A stretch of 64,000 nucleotides of DNA from positions 62,001-126,000 of the forward strand of contig CAUJHV010000006.1 in the NCBI GenBank assembly GCA_963205115.1. The letters are read 5' to 3'. Shown here one piece after another: positions 52,273-62,700 of the stretch (the stretch's first letter is position 1; each line of letters starts with the position of its first letter). The stretch comes from Pseudomonadota bacterium. Lineage in GTDB: Bacteria; Pseudomonadota; Gammaproteobacteria; Burkholderiales; Burkholderiaceae_C. The position numbers were made by a program, and so were the translations under genes. The notes beneath the pieces are model-generated. The model ran no database searches. It was not told where the DNA came from and saw only the letters and a program-made list of their open reading frames with translations.

Positions 52273-53461
52273 GGCGCCGGCCCAGCGCGGCAGCCTGCTT
52301 CAGGCAGCGCTGCCAGCGCTCGTCCACGCGGCGCGCAAACCACTCGGTGGTGATCTTGCGCGTGAACTTGGGGCTCTTCAGCGGAATGTCCGGGATGGCC
52401 GCGCGCGGCAGGCGCTGGCCGCCGCGGCGGCTTTCGGCGATGTCGAAGACACGCGTGAACAGCACACTGCGCTCGAAGGCCGGGCCTTCGGCGCGCATGA
52501 GCTCGCGGCGGATCTCGCGGGCGTCCATGCCCAGTGCCGGCGACAGCAGGCGCACGGCGCTCTCGGTTTCGCCCGGTGGGCTGTCGGCCGCCAGGCCCGG
52601 CGCCACGAGGTCACCGTCGGTGTCGATCTTGCGCCCGCTGGCGATGGCGACCGCCTGCTGGAAGGCCGCATTGCGGCTGGCCCACTGACCGGCGTTGAAA
52701 TCGGCAAAGCGGTAGATCATTGCCGGCCCGTAAGGCGCCGCGTAGTCCAGCAGGTGCGCCGCACCGAAGTACAGGCCGCCGCGCCGCGTGAAGACCTCCT
52801 GGCGGATATCCGCGCGCAGCGGAAACGGGTACGGGTGCGCACGTGCATGCGCCTGTGCGAAGGCCACGCCCACCTGCATCGGCCCGCCGGTGCGCACGGG
52901 GTTGTAGCCCGCGAGCAGCCGCTTGCCCAGCGGCAGCTGGTCGATCAGTTCTTCGTAGACGTGGCTCAGCTCGCGCTCGGTCTTGACGGCCGCGATGCGC
53001 TCGTCCCAGCTGCGGCCGTCGGGAGATTTCAGTTGCAGAGCCAGGCGCAGCGCCAGTTCGGGCACGCCGGCCGAATCGGCCCGCCGCTCGATCTCGGCGC
53101 GCGCGATCTTGCCCAGCTGCGGCACCGCGGGGTCGGCGCGAAAACCCGATTCCTGCTCCGCCACGGCGAGCACGGCGCAGATGTTGGCGTCGCTGGGTTC
53201 GACCTTCAGCGAGGCCAGCACGAGCTGCACGTCCGCGGCCCAGGCCGAGCGAGCCGCCAGGCCCGGGGGCAGCAGCGCGGCGATGCGCGCTTCGATCTGC
53301 TCCGGCGTGGGCGGCGCGGGGCGCGGCGGCTCGTCGCCTGCGCAGGCGGCCAGCAGTGCGGCCACGGCGGCCATGGCAGCCGTCCACACCCTGTCGCGCG
53401 GCTGGCGGGTGTCCACGCGCGGTCGGCGTCCCGGCGGGCAGGGCAGAAGTGGCGTCGTCAC
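52259..53461 (-). CDS. DUF1615 outer-membrane lipoprotein (YaiW-like)
   Basis: 400 residues. N-terminal export signal with lipobox L-L-A-A-C (W-T-A-A-M-A-A-V-A-A-L-L-A-A-C), then a soluble domain with D-A-N-I-C-A-V-L-A-V-A-E-Q-E-S-G-F, which resembles a lysozyme-like E-S-G-F helix, followed by R-T-G-G-P-M-Q-V. E. coli YaiW of this family is a surface-exposed lipoprotein; enzymatic function is not known. I start with GTG at 53461; a shorter start at the M nine codons before the Cys would leave a weak signal peptide. It converges on and overlaps the Pat-type gene by 14 bp. Confidence 0.82.
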   Translation of the reverse strand: MTTPLLPCPPGRRPRVDTRQPRDRVWTAAMAAVAALLAACAGDEPPRPAPPTPEQIEARIAALLPPGLAARSAWAADVQLVLASLKVEPSDANICAVLAVAEQESGFRADPAVPQLGKIARAEIERRADSAGVPELALRLALQLKSPDGRSWDERIAAVKTERELSHVYEELIDQLPLGKRLLAGYNPVRTGGPMQVGVAFAQAHARAHPYPFPLRADIRQEVFTRRGGLYFGAAHLLDYAAPYGPAMIYRFADFNAGQWASRNAAFQQAVAIASGRKIDTDGDLVAPGLAADSPPGETESAVRLLSPALGMDAREIRRELMRAEGPAFERSVLFTRVFDIAESRRGGQRLPRAAIPDIPLKSPKFTRKITTEWFARRVDERWQRCLKQAAALGRRPTAS

Positions 53462-53782
53462 GGCCGCCGACTGTAGCGGCCCGCCGCGCGGCGGGCCAGG
53501 CGGGGCATGCCCGGTGGCGCGTTTGCCGTGGCGCGTGTGCGCTCGACCGTCAGCGTCCAGACAGGCCGCCGCAGCGTGGTGCGGAGACACCGCGGTGCCA
53601 TTCAGTTGGGGGGGATGGGGGTGGCGGGTATCTCGCTTGAACCGAGAATTCTGCACATGGGCTGGTCGATGGCGTGCCCCTGCGATGTGCAACGCCTCCA
53701 GTCAGCGGACGCATGGCATCTGGCGCCGAACGGTTTCGGTGAGCCGCCCGTCCCATCTTTCACTGTCTTCAAGGAGTACGCG
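53462..53782. other. Divergent intergenic region with 20-bp palindrome
   Basis: 321 bp without a credible gene between two divergent lipoprotein genes. It holds a perfect palindrome GGCCCGCC-GCGC-GGCGGGCC (53478-53497) just upstream of the DUF1615 start and a G-run (53607-53614). No convincing promoter was found. Confidence 0.5.
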
Positions 53783-54445
53783 GTGCATCTGTTCGGTATG
53801 GTTCGGTCCTCGAGTTCTATTGCGGTTCTCGCGGCAGCGTTGTTGGCCGCCTGCGGCGGTGGCGGTGGAGAGGCGTCGAGCACGACGACGACCACGACCA
53901 CCACCACGACCACCACGACGACGAACCTCACCAAGACCGCCACCTATTCGCCGGCCTCGGTCTACGGTGCGAACACGTACCTGATCAACCCGGCGGCCAC
54001 GTGGAAGGGCATCCAATACGATCCGGACGGCAATCTGGGCCCGGTGGTCACGGTTGACCTGTCCACGCTGCTGCCGGCCGGTGCCAAGGTGGCCGGTTCG
54101 GTGCTGACCGTCCAGGCGATGGGCTTCTACAACGCCGCCTCGGTGGACAAGACGCCGCAGATCCGCAGCAACATGTCGGCCGCCTTCGTGGACGCCACCG
54201 GCGCGATCGTGGCCTTGCCCGCCGAATCGGGCTTTGCGTCAGCCGGCGGCGCGCTGTGCGAAGCGCCGACCTCCATCGCCGATCCCTATTCCGGCGACTT
54301 CCTGATTCCCGGCGTGGCCACTCCGCTGACCGTGCCCGCTGGCGCCGTGCAGCTGCGCGTCTCGGTCGACGATTGTTATTTCAGCGACAACACGGCGGTC
54401 AGTACGGACCCGCTGCGCCTGTACATCAAGCTCGCGGGCAGCTGA
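53783..54445 (+). CDS. Lipoprotein with 14-residue poly-threonine linker
   Basis: 220 residues. GTG start at 53783 with AAGGAG six bases upstream decides the start. Signal peptide with lipobox L-L-A-A-C, then G-G-G-G-G-E and fourteen consecutive Thr (ACG/ACC codons, 53882-53923) as a surface linker. The mature domain (~60-220) is Thr/Val/Gly-rich with beta-strand patterning (V-V-T-V-D-L, V-L-T-V-Q-A-M-G-F-Y, V-Q-L-R-V-S-V-D-D) and two Cys that could pair. I recognise no family. A strong terminator follows. The repeated ACx codons make the linker length a candidate for slippage variation. Confidence 0.82.
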   Translation: MHLFGMVRSSSSIAVLAAALLAACGGGGGEASSTTTTTTTTTTTTTTNLTKTATYSPASVYGANTYLINPAATWKGIQYDPDGNLGPVVTVDLSTLLPAGAKVAGSVLTVQAMGFYNAASVDKTPQIRSNMSAAFVDATGAIVALPAESGFASAGGALCEAPTSIADPYSGDFLIPGVATPLTVPAGAVQLRVSVDDCYFSDNTAVSTDPLRLYIKLAGS

Positions 54446-54470
54446 TTGACGTCGACGTGAAACCGACGCC

Positions 54471-54496
54471 AAAGGCCCCGCTCACGCGGGGCCTTT
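54471..54496. terminator. Bidirectional rho-independent terminator
   Basis: AAAGGCCCCGC-TCAC-GCGGGGCCTTT is a perfect 11-bp stem with a 4-base loop, with A-run and T-run at its two ends. It lies between the rightward poly-Thr lipoprotein and the leftward trpB-type gene and can serve both. Confidence 0.9.
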
Positions 54497-54501
54497 GTCC
54501 G

Positions 54502-55866
54502 TCAAGCCGGCACTGACGGCAGGCCGGACAGCGCCATCGCCAGCTCTTCCTCGCTGTAGCTCGCGTCCGTGAGCTTGCCGGCAAAGTAGTTCTGGTAGGC
54601 CGCCATGTCGAAGTGGCCGTGGCCGCACAGGTTGAACAGGATCACATCGGCTTTGCCTTCGCGCTTGCAGCGCAGGGCCTCCTCGATGGCGCCCTTGACC
54701 GCGTGATTGGCCTCCGGCGCGGGCACGATGCCTTCGCTGCGCGCGAACAGCACGCCGGCTTCGAAGCAGCCGACCTGGTGATAGGCCGTCGCCTCGATCA
54801 GATCCAGTTCCTTCAGGTGCGACACCAGCGGCGCCATGCCGTGGTAACGCAGGCCGCCGGCGTGAAAGCCCGGCGGCGTGAAGGTGCTGCCCAGCGTGTG
54901 CATCTTCGTCAGCGGCGTCAGGTGCGCCGTGTCGCCGAAGTCGTAGGCGTACTTGCCGCGTGTCAGGCTGGGGCAGGCAGCCGGCTCGACGGCCACGATG
55001 CGGCGCTTCTTGCCGCCGCGCAGCTGCTGGCCGATGAACGGAAACGAGATGCCGGCAAAGTTGCTGCCGCCACCCGTGCAGCCGACGATGACGTCCGGGT
55101 CGTCGCCGGCCATCTCCATCTGCATCATGGCTTCCTGGCCGACGATGGTCTGGTGCAGCAGCACGTGGTTCAGCACCGAGCCCAGCGCGTACTTGGTGTC
55201 GTCGTTCGTCGCGGCGATTTCCACGGCTTCGGAGATCGCGATGCCCAGAGAGCCTGGATGGTCGGGGCGCTTGGCCAGGATCGCGCGGCCGGAGTTCGTC
55301 TCGCTGGACGGCGAGGCGATGCAGGTGGCGCCGTAGGTTTCCATCACTGCGCGGCGGTAGGGCTTCTGGTCGTAGGACACACGCACCTGGAAGACCTTCA
55401 CCTCCAGCCCGAACAGCGAGCCCGCAAAGGCCAGCGAGGTGCCCCACTGGCCCGCGCCGGTCTCCGTGGTGAGCTTCTTGACGCCGGCCTGCGCGTTGTA
55501 CCAGGCCTGCGGCACGGCGGTATTCGGCTTGTGCGAGCCTGCGGGCGAGACGCCTTCGTACTTGTAGTAGATCTTCGCCGGCGTGCCCAGCGCCTTCTCC
55601 AGGCGGTGCGCGCGGTACAGCGGCGAGGGGCGCCACAGGCGGAACACGTCGCGCACCGGCTCAGGGATGGGAATCTCGCGTTCGGTGGAGACCTCCTGCA
55701 GGATCAGCTCCATCGGAAACAGCGGCGCCAGATCGTCCGGGCCCACGGGCTGCATCGTCCCGGGGTGCAGCACGGGCGGCAAGGCCACCGGCAGGTCGGC
55801 GGCGATGTTGTACCAGTGGGTCGGCATGCGACTTTCGTCGAGCAGGAACTTGGTCTGAGAACTCAC
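54502..55866 (-). CDS. trpB: Tryptophan synthase beta chain, TrpB2 type
   Basis: 454 residues, PLP-dependent. The PLP-lysine is in [11 protein letters not shown], and the phosphate loop is G-C-T-G-G-G-S-N-F. An N-terminal ~50-residue extension and overall layout ([14 protein letters not shown]) place it in the TrpB2-like branch, which makes Trp from indole and serine without an obligatory TrpA. It stands alone, away from trpA or other trp genes, so indole salvage is plausible. GTG start at 55866 with AGAGGAG six bases upstream; the longer open frame is not homologous. Confidence 0.9.
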   Translation of the reverse strand: MSSQTKFLLDESRMPTHWYNIAADLPVALPPVLHPGTMQPVGPDDLAPLFPMELILQEVSTEREIPIPEPVRDVFRLWRPSPLYRAHRLEKALGTPAKIYYKYEGVSPAGSHKPNTAVPQAWYNAQAGVKKLTTETGAGQWGTSLAFAGSLFGLEVKVFQVRVSYDQKPYRRAVMETYGATCIASPSSETNSGRAILAKRPDHPGSLGIAISEAVEIAATNDDTKYALGSVLNHVLLHQTIVGQEAMMQMEMAGDDPDVIVGCTGGGSNFAGISFPFIGQQLRGGKKRRIVAVEPAACPSLTRGKYAYDFGDTAHLTPLTKMHTLGSTFTPPGFHAGGLRYHGMAPLVSHLKELDLIEATAYHQVGCFEAGVLFARSEGIVPAPEANHAVKGAIEEALRCKREGKADVILFNLCGHGHFDMAAYQNYFAGKLTDASYSEEELAMALSGLPSVPA

Positions 55867-55901
55867 GGCGATCTCCTCTTGTGTGGTGTCGTGCAGGCGC
55901 G

Positions 55902-55922
55902 ATCCTAGGACGGAAATCCGTC
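55902..55922 (-). promoter_or_regulatory. Candidate trpB promoter and operator palindrome
   Basis: GACGGA-AA-TCCGTC (55909-55922) is a perfect 6+6 inverted repeat. It abuts a -10-like TAGGAT on the minus strand (55907-55902), so a bound regulator would cover the -10/-35 region of the trpB2 gene. The regulator is unknown. Confidence 0.45.
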
Positions 55923-56050
55923 GTTGCGAATGCGTGGGCACTGCCGGCCGCGTGCAAGGGCGGGCCAGCCTCGGCATGCCTTGACGGCCCTCAAGCGCCG
56001 GGCAGTTGCCGGGCCGACAATGCAGGCGTTTTCCGCTTCCGTGGCCTCGC

Positions 56051-56626
56051 ATGTCCCTTCGCCCGTCGTCCGTTTCTGTCACTTGGGGCCGTGTGCTCGC
56101 AGCCGTCGCGGGCTTGTGCGCCGCCGCAGCCTGCGCCGCGCCGCCGCGCTCGGCCGCCGTGCCGGACGAGCCCTTGCCCGGTGACTACCGCGTCGTGGGA
56201 GGCAAGGTCGATCGCGGCACCTACACCGGCTGGCGCATCTTCCACACCAGCTGCCACGGCTGCCATGGCGTGGGCGGCGTGGGCACGTCTGTGGCGCCCG
56301 ACCTCACGGCGCGCATCAAGGACCACACACCGCGCGGCTTTGCGACCAAGGTGCTCACCAGCTACCGCATCGTCTCGATGCCGCCGCTGGGCACGGGCGA
56401 CGAGCGTGCTGACCGCGAGCGCATGGTCGAGGACATCCTCAAGCGCGAGCGCAGCACGCGCGGTCAGGTGCTGATGCCGGCCTGGGAATCCGACGGCCAG
56501 GTGCCGCCGCATGTGCTGGATCTGTATGCCTACCTCAGCGCGCGGGCCGATGGCGTGATCGGGCCGGGGCGGCCAGGTGTGATCGGCCCTGTCAAGCGTC
56601 GCCAGCCGGCCAAGCCGGCGCCTTGA
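56051..56626 (+). CDS. Periplasmic c-type cytochrome
   Basis: 191 residues. Sec signal peptide ([17 protein letters not shown]), then a single heme-binding C-H-G-C-H (68-72); likely axial Met is M110 in S-M-P-P-L-G, the cytochrome c-like ligand context. Small class I fold, so an electron carrier rather than an enzyme. The C-terminal tail is Pro/Lys-rich. Start at the ATG at 56051 before the signal peptide. No alcohol or methanol dehydrogenase gene is adjacent, so its partner is unknown. Confidence 0.87.
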   Translation: MSLRPSSVSVTWGRVLAAVAGLCAAAACAAPPRSAAVPDEPLPGDYRVVGGKVDRGTYTGWRIFHTSCHGCHGVGGVGTSVAPDLTARIKDHTPRGFATKVLTSYRIVSMPPLGTGDERADRERMVEDILKRERSTRGQVLMPAWESDGQVPPHVLDLYAYLSARADGVIGPGRPGVIGPVKRRQPAKPAP

Positions 56627-56675
56627 CGGTGCGCGGCTCGCGGCGGACCTGTCCTGTGCGTGACCGCAGCGCCCG

Positions 56676-57380
56676 TTAGCGCAGCACCTCGAGCGTCCGG
56701 TCCAGCCCGCCGGCGCTGATCGAGATCATGGCCTTTTCGGCCACGGCGGGTTTGGGGTGGTAGGCGATCGACAGGCCCGCCGCAGCCATCATCGGCAGGT
56801 CGTTGGCGCCGTCGCCGACGGCGATGGCCTGCGACGCGTCGATGCCCATCAACTCCACCACTTCCAGCAGCACGCGGCGCTTTTCCGCGCCGTCGACGAT
56901 GTCGCCCCAGGGGCGGTCGAACAGCGTGCCCGTGAGCTTGCCCTTGGAGACACCCAGCGTGTTGGCGCGTGCGAAGTCCAGCTTCAGCCGGTGGCGGATG
57001 CGTTCGCTGAAGAAGGTGAAGCCGCCGCTGATGAGCAGCGTCTTCAGCCCCGCGTCGCGGCAGGCCTGCACGAAGGTCTCCACACCCGGGTTGAGCTTCA
57101 GGCGCTCGTCGTAGACCCGCTGCAGCGCGTCTTCGCTCACGCCGGCCAGCAGCGCCACGCGGCGGCGCAGGCTGTCCTTGTAGTCGGCGATCTCGCCGCG
57201 CATCGCGGCTTCGGTGATCTCCGCGACCTCGGCCTTGCGGCCCACCAGATCGGCGATCTCGTCCACGCATTCGATGTTGATCAGCGTGGAGTCCATGTCG
57301 AAGGCCACGAGCTTGAAATCGCGCAGCGACAGGGGCGGCGTGAAGCCGCGGATCGTCAGGCCAGGTGCGGTTGCAGTCAT
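56676..57380 (-). CDS. serB: Phosphoserine phosphatase
   Basis: 234 residues. HAD-family phosphatase with motif I D-M-D-S-T-L, motif II L-I-S-G-G-F-T, and motif IV G-D-G-A-N-D-L-P-M-M. It makes serine from phosphoserine in the last biosynthetic step. No N-terminal ACT domain (as in the E. coli enzyme), which is the shorter form. Start ATG at 57380; divergent from the CorA-like gene over 49 bp. Confidence 0.95.
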   Translation of the reverse strand: MTATAPGLTIRGFTPPLSLRDFKLVAFDMDSTLINIECVDEIADLVGRKAEVAEITEAAMRGEIADYKDSLRRRVALLAGVSEDALQRVYDERLKLNPGVETFVQACRDAGLKTLLISGGFTFFSERIRHRLKLDFARANTLGVSKGKLTGTLFDRPWGDIVDGAEKRRVLLEVVELMGIDASQAIAVGDGANDLPMMAAAGLSIAYHPKPAVAEKAMISISAGGLDRTLEVLR

Positions 57381-57429
57381 CGCCGGATTATCGGCGGCGG
57401 CCCCGGCGCTGCCCTCTACACTGCGCCGC

Positions 57430-59157
57430 ATGGACATCCGGACCTCGCCTGCGGAACCTGATGCGGACCCGTCCGCGGGCCCGGCCACGGCGGACCTGGC
57501 TGCGCGCACAGCCCCGCGCGTGCGCCACTACCGGCAGATCCTGCTGTGGCCGCTGCAACTGGTGCCGGACGACGGCGTGGCCCATGCGCGGCCCTGGCAG
57601 CGCTTGGCCGCGGACAGCCACTGGCGCCCGGTGATCGACGAGGTGGCCGGCGGCGGCGCGCAGTTTGCCGAGCGCCACTACGCCGAGTTCGTCACCTTCC
57701 TGCCTTATGTGCAGCGCTTCCTCTACGGCGAAGGGCTGCGCCGGCCGCGCTCGACGTCGACGGGCGATGCCACGCTGGCGCGCGCGGATATCGAGTCGCC
57801 GATGCGCGTCTTCCGCCGCACCGACATCACCGCCGCGCGCGTGTGGATCGAGCCCGACAGCCCGCCGCTGCTGCTGGCGATCAAGCACATCGACCTGTAC
57901 TTCTTCTTCGATCTGGACATCGTGCTGCTGAACGTCGAGCTGTATGCCGACGACATCGGCCTGGACCAGGCGCAGGAGCTGCTGTACCGCCTGGGCCGCG
58001 GCTACCCCGCCGGCTGGACACCCGACGGCCGCGCGCTGCATTGCCTGCACGATCTGCACTGGCTCGATGCCCAGGGGACGGTGCTGGCGCGCTCGGATGC
58101 CAGCGAGCGCGAGACCTTCCTGCACTTCGTGGCCGAACACCGCGCGCCGCGCATCGCTGCGCACTGGGCCTTCCTGCTGGCGCCGCTGGTGCCCGACCAC
58201 TCGCCGGACGAAGGGGCGCTGCGCTACCGGCAGATCGAGTACTACCGCATGCCGGTGATGGGCTATGTGGCGGTGGACGACCCGCAGGCGCTCTCGCGCG
58301 CCGACTTCGTGCGGCTGGGCATGGTCACCGGCGCCGGCCCGCGCGATGCGGAACTGCCTTACGCGGCCGATCACCTGTCGGACTTCGAGCGGCGGCACTG
58401 CTACGACCGCTTCTGGGCGGATGCCGGTGTCGCGCCGCACACCCGCTACATGAGCTGCGGCCATGCGCTGGTGGTGGTCGGCCAGGCGCACAGCACGTTC
58501 TACCGCTGCGCCGAGCGCGGGGTGCTGGCGCAGTTCCGCCACCAGCACTTTCTGCTGTTCCTGATCGCGCATGTGCAGAAGTCGTCGCTGCTGATGTTCT
58601 CTGACCGCTTGGTCGATGCGCTGAAGCGGCTGGACGTGCGCGATGCCGAATCGGTGCGCCGCTTCAAGCGCTCGATCCGCGCCTGCTTCGAAGGTTTTCT
58701 GCGCTTCACGCACCGCTACTGGTTCCACGAGATCAGCGAGCAGGCGCAGGTGCGCGCGCTGTTCCGCCTGTGCGCGAACCACCTGGAAGTCGATGCGCTG
58801 TATGCCGAGGTCAAGGAGCGCACGGCCGACATGAGCGACTACCTCGAATCCGACAGCCTGCGCCGCCAGGCCAATACGGTGGTGCGGCTGACGGTGGTGA
58901 CCATCTTCGGCCTCATCGGCACCATCACCACGGGCTTCCTGGGCATGAACCTGATCGCGGCGGCCGACGACCCGGTGCCCACCCGGGTGGCGGCCTTCGC
59001 CGCGGTCTTCGTGGCCACGCTGGCGCTGACCTTCTTCACCATCGCACGCAGCAAGCGGCTGTCGGACTTTCTCGATGCCTTGTCCGACGAGCGGCTGGGC
59101 ACCCGCGACAAGCTGCGCGTGCTGGCCGACGTCTTCCGCACGCGCCGGCGCGGGTAG
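57430..59157 (+). CDS. CorA-like membrane protein with large soluble domain
   Basis: 575 residues. Two C-terminal transmembrane helices (~483-503 and ~519-539) with G-F-L-G-M-N-L at the end of the first: the G-M-N selectivity motif of CorA Mg2+ channels. The ~480-residue cytoplasmic part is much longer than in canonical CorA (~260) and carries an aromatic/acidic stretch (I-D-L-Y-F-F-F-D-L-D-I-V-L-L-N-V) and a helical region before the membrane. Divalent-cation transport is inferred from motif and topology; the large domain is unassigned. The short last helix is followed by a ~35-residue tail. Confidence 0.8.
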   Translation: MDIRTSPAEPDADPSAGPATADLAARTAPRVRHYRQILLWPLQLVPDDGVAHARPWQRLAADSHWRPVIDEVAGGGAQFAERHYAEFVTFLPYVQRFLYGEGLRRPRSTSTGDATLARADIESPMRVFRRTDITAARVWIEPDSPPLLLAIKHIDLYFFFDLDIVLLNVELYADDIGLDQAQELLYRLGRGYPAGWTPDGRALHCLHDLHWLDAQGTVLARSDASERETFLHFVAEHRAPRIAAHWAFLLAPLVPDHSPDEGALRYRQIEYYRMPVMGYVAVDDPQALSRADFVRLGMVTGAGPRDAELPYAADHLSDFERRHCYDRFWADAGVAPHTRYMSCGHALVVVGQAHSTFYRCAERGVLAQFRHQHFLLFLIAHVQKSSLLMFSDRLVDALKRLDVRDAESVRRFKRSIRACFEGFLRFTHRYWFHEISEQAQVRALFRLCANHLEVDALYAEVKERTADMSDYLESDSLRRQANTVVRLTVVTIFGLIGTITTGFLGMNLIAAADDPVPTRVAAFAAVFVATLALTFFTIARSKRLSDFLDALSDERLGTRDKLRVLADVFRTRRRG

Positions 59158-59178
59158 CCGGCCGCCGCCGCCTGCGGG

Positions 59179-59685
59179 CTACGGCTTGGCCGGTGCCGCG
59201 GCGGGCAGCACCTTGGCCAGCACGTCGATCTGGCGCGGGATGTCGCTGCCGACGAGGGAACGCACGGAGTCTGTGTCGCTGCTCGGCGTCAGCCCGGCGG
59301 CCATCAGGCGTGCACGCATCTCGTCGGTCGGCACGCCGGCCACCTGAGCCAGCATCGGCAGCGGTGCGCCGGCCAGCGTCCTGACCGGCGCCAGGATGGG
59401 CGGCTCGCCCTTGGCGCGGCCCAGGGGCAGGAAGCTCAGGACCAGCAGCAGGACGGCGGCGCCGATCACGATCTGGCTGCGGCGCTCCATCAGGTGGCGC
59501 TTGAAGGCCGTCAGGTTGCTGGTGACATGCAGGCCCACAGCCGCCACGAGCGCCCAGCTCAGCCACTCGTGGGCCAGCTTGTTCAGGCCGCGGTCGAGGT
59601 GGAAAAACATCAGGATGCCGGTCACGGACAGCAGCACAAAACTGCCGATGGTCAGGGGCGTGGCCCAGGCGCGGTCAATCTTCAC
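59179..59685 (-). CDS. DUF4405 family membrane protein
   Basis: 168 residues with three membrane helices (~8-25, ~38-55 and ~70-88): T-I-G-S-F-V-L-L-S-V-T-G-I-L-M-F-F-H, H-E-W-L-S-W-A-L-V-A-A-V-G-L-H, and I-G-A-A-V-L-L-L-V-L-S-F-L. The paired His in helices 1 and 2 (F-F-H, and G-L-H-V) fit heme b ligation as in cytochrome b561-type folds. A soluble C-terminal ~70 residues follow. GTG at 59685 has AGAGGA about nine bases upstream and is preferred to the TTG two codons earlier. Downstream of mfd on the same strand. Confidence 0.75.
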   Translation of the reverse strand: MKIDRAWATPLTIGSFVLLSVTGILMFFHLDRGLNKLAHEWLSWALVAAVGLHVTSNLTAFKRHLMERRSQIVIGAAVLLLVLSFLPLGRAKGEPPILAPVRTLAGAPLPMLAQVAGVPTDEMRARLMAAGLTPSSDTDSVRSLVGSDIPRQIDVLAKVLPAAAPAKP

Positions 59686-59786
59686 AGTCAAAGTCCTCTT
59701 TCTTCAGGCTCCGCCAAGAGTCTCGCCTGCTGGTGTAAACCCGAGGAGACCTTGTGTTGAGGGCTTGTAAACCGGCGGCTTCTCGG

Positions 59787-62700
59787 TCAGGCCTTGGGCG
59801 GCTGGGGCGGCCCCAGCTCGCGCAGCACATCGCGCACGAACTGCGCGCGGTCGCGCGGCTCGGCGATCTCGCGGTCGATGCGCAGCTTGTCGTTGCCGGC
59901 CAGCTTGATCGCGCGGTTCTTCTGCACCAGCTGGATGATGCGCATCGAGTCGATCGGCGGGTTGGGGCGGAAGCTGATGTTCATCAGCTTCGGGCCGGCG
60001 TCGATCTTCTGCACGCCGTACGAGCGCGCCAGCAGGCGCAGTCGGTGCGTGTCGAAGAGGGTCTGGCCTTGCGGGGGCAGCTTGCCGAAGCGGTCGGTGA
60101 TCTCTTCGAGCAGCGCGTCCAGCTGCTCGGCCTTCTCCACCGTGGCCAGGCGCTTGTAGAGGTTCAGCCGCGTGTGCACGTCGCCGCAATAGGCGTCGGG
60201 CAACAGGGCAGGCGCGTGCAGGTTGATCTCGGTGGCGGTGCCGAACAGGCCGCCCATGGGGCTGAGCAGGTCGGGCTCGCGGCCGGCCTTCAGCGCGCTC
60301 ACGGCGGCGGACAGCATGTCGTTGTAGAGCTGGAAGCCCACCTCCATCATGTTGCCGCTCTGGTGCTCGCCTAACACTTCACCTGCGCCGCGGATCTCCA
60401 GGTCGTGCATGGCCAGGTAGAAGCCGGAGCCCAGCTCTTCCATGTCCTGGATGGCCTGCAGGCGCTGCGCGGCCTGCTTGGTCAGGCCTTCGACGTCCGG
60501 CACCAGCAGGTAGGCATAGGCCTGGTGGTGCGATCGCCCGACGCGTCCGCGCAGCTGGTGCAGCTGGGCCAGGCCAAACTTGTCGGCCCGTGCCATGACG
60601 ATGGTGTTGGCCGTGGGCACGTCGATGCCGGTTTCGATGATGGTCGAGCACAGCAGCAGGTTGAAGCGCTGCGCGACAAAGTCGCGCATCACGTGTTCCA
60701 GCTCGCGCTCGGGCATCTGGCCGTGCGCGATGGCGATGCGCGCCTCGGGCAGCAGCTCGGTCAGCTTCTGGCGCCGGTTCTCGATGGTCTCGACCTCGTT
60801 GTGCAGGAAGTAGACCTGCCCGCCGCGCTTGAGCTCGCGCAGCACGGCCTCGCGGATGACACTGCTGCCTTCGGCGCGCACGAAGGTCTTGATGGCCAGG
60901 CGGCGCTGCGGTGCGGTGGCGATGACGCTCAAATCGCGCAGGCCTTCCAGCGCCATGCCCAGCGTGCGCGGGATGGGCGTGGCCGTGAGCGTGAGCACGT
61001 CCACCTCGGCGCGCAGGGCCTTCATGGCCTCCTTGTGGCGCACGCCGAAGCGGTGTTCCTCGTCGATGATCAGCAGGCCCAGGCGCTTGAACTTGACGTT
61101 TTCGCTCAGCAGCTTGTGCGTGCCCACGACGATGTCGAGCGTGCCGTCTTCGATGCCTTCCACCGCCGCCTTCACCTCCTTGGGCGAGCGGAAGCGCGAG
61201 AGCTCGGCGATCTTCACCGGCCACTTGCCGAAGCGGTCCACCAGGGTCTGATAGTGCTGCTCGGCCAGCAGCGTGGTGGGCGCAAGGAAGGCCACCTGCT
61301 TGCCGCCGTGCACGGCCACGAAGGCCGCACGCAGTGCGACCTCGGTCTTGCCGAAGCCCACGTCGCCGCAGACCAGGCGGTCCATGGGCTTGGGGCTGAT
61401 GAGGTCCTGGATGACGGCGTGGATGGCCGCGCGCTGATCGGGCGTTTCCTCGAAGCCGAAGCTTGCCGCGAAGGCCTCGTAGTCGTGCGGCGAGAAGCGG
61501 TGCGCAAAACCTTCGCGCGCCGCGCGGCGGGCGTAGAGATTCAAGAGCTCCGCCGCCGTGTCGCGCACCTGTTCGGCGGCCTTGCGCTTGGCCTTTTCCC
61601 ACTGCGCCGAACCCAGCTTGTGCAGCGGCGCCTCTTCGGCGCTGACACCCGTGTAGCGGCCGATCAGGTGCAGCTGCGCCACCGGCACGTACAGCGTGGC
61701 CTTGTCGGCGTATTCCAGGTGCAGGAACTCGCTGTCGCCTTCGCCCAGGTCGATGTGCACCAGCCCGCGGTAGCGCCCGATGCCGTGGTTCACGTGCACC
61801 ACGGGGTCGCCGATCTTCAGTTCGGACAGGTCCTTGATCAGCGCGTCGACGCTGCTGGTCTGCTCCTGCTTGCGCCGGCGGCGCGTCTGCGGCGCGGTGG
61901 CAAAAAGCTCGGTCTCGGTGAGGAACTGCAGCGACAGCGGCTGACTTGAACCGTCAGCTGTGGCGGGCTCGATCCAGTGGAAGCCGGCCGCCAACGGCGC
62001 CGCGGCGATGGCCACCTTCTCGTCGCTGGCCAGAAATTCTTCCAGCGTGCCCACGCTGGGCACCTCGATGCGCTGGTCGCGCAGCAGCTCCAGCAGGCTC
62101 TCGCGGCGGCCGTCGCTTTCCGCGACGATCAGCACGCGCGCCGGGGTCTGCGCCAGGTGCTTTTCCAGCGCGTGCATCGGCTCGGTGGCGCCGCGGTCCA
62201 CGCTGACGTCGGGCAGCGGGCGCGCCCAAGCGGTTTCGCCGTCGCCGCGCAATGCCAGCGTGGCGTGCGGGTGGGTCGCGGCGAAGAAGTCCTCGGTGCG
62301 CAGGAAGATCTCTTCGGGCGCCAGGATCGGCCGCTCCGGGTCGTGCTGCAGGAAGCGGTGGCGCTCGCGCGTGTCGGTCCAGAAGTGGTTCAGCGCGGCG
62401 TCGACATCGCCGTGCAGCACCAGCGCGGCGCGGGCCGCTTCGGGGGCCGTGCGCGTGGCACTGCCGGCGCCCGCAGCGGCCACGTTGGTCGACTCGGCCG
62501 CGCCGTCCAGGTAATCGAAGATCGTCGCTGTGCGGTCGAAGAACAGCGGCAGGTAGTACTCGATGCCCGCGGTGGCGATGCCTTGCGCGATGTCCTTGTA
62601 GATGCGCGAGCGCGTGGGGTCGCCTTCGAGCTTCTCGCGCCAGCGCGCGCGAAAGGCCGTGCGTGCGGCCTCGTCCATCGGGAACTCGCGGCCGGGCAGC

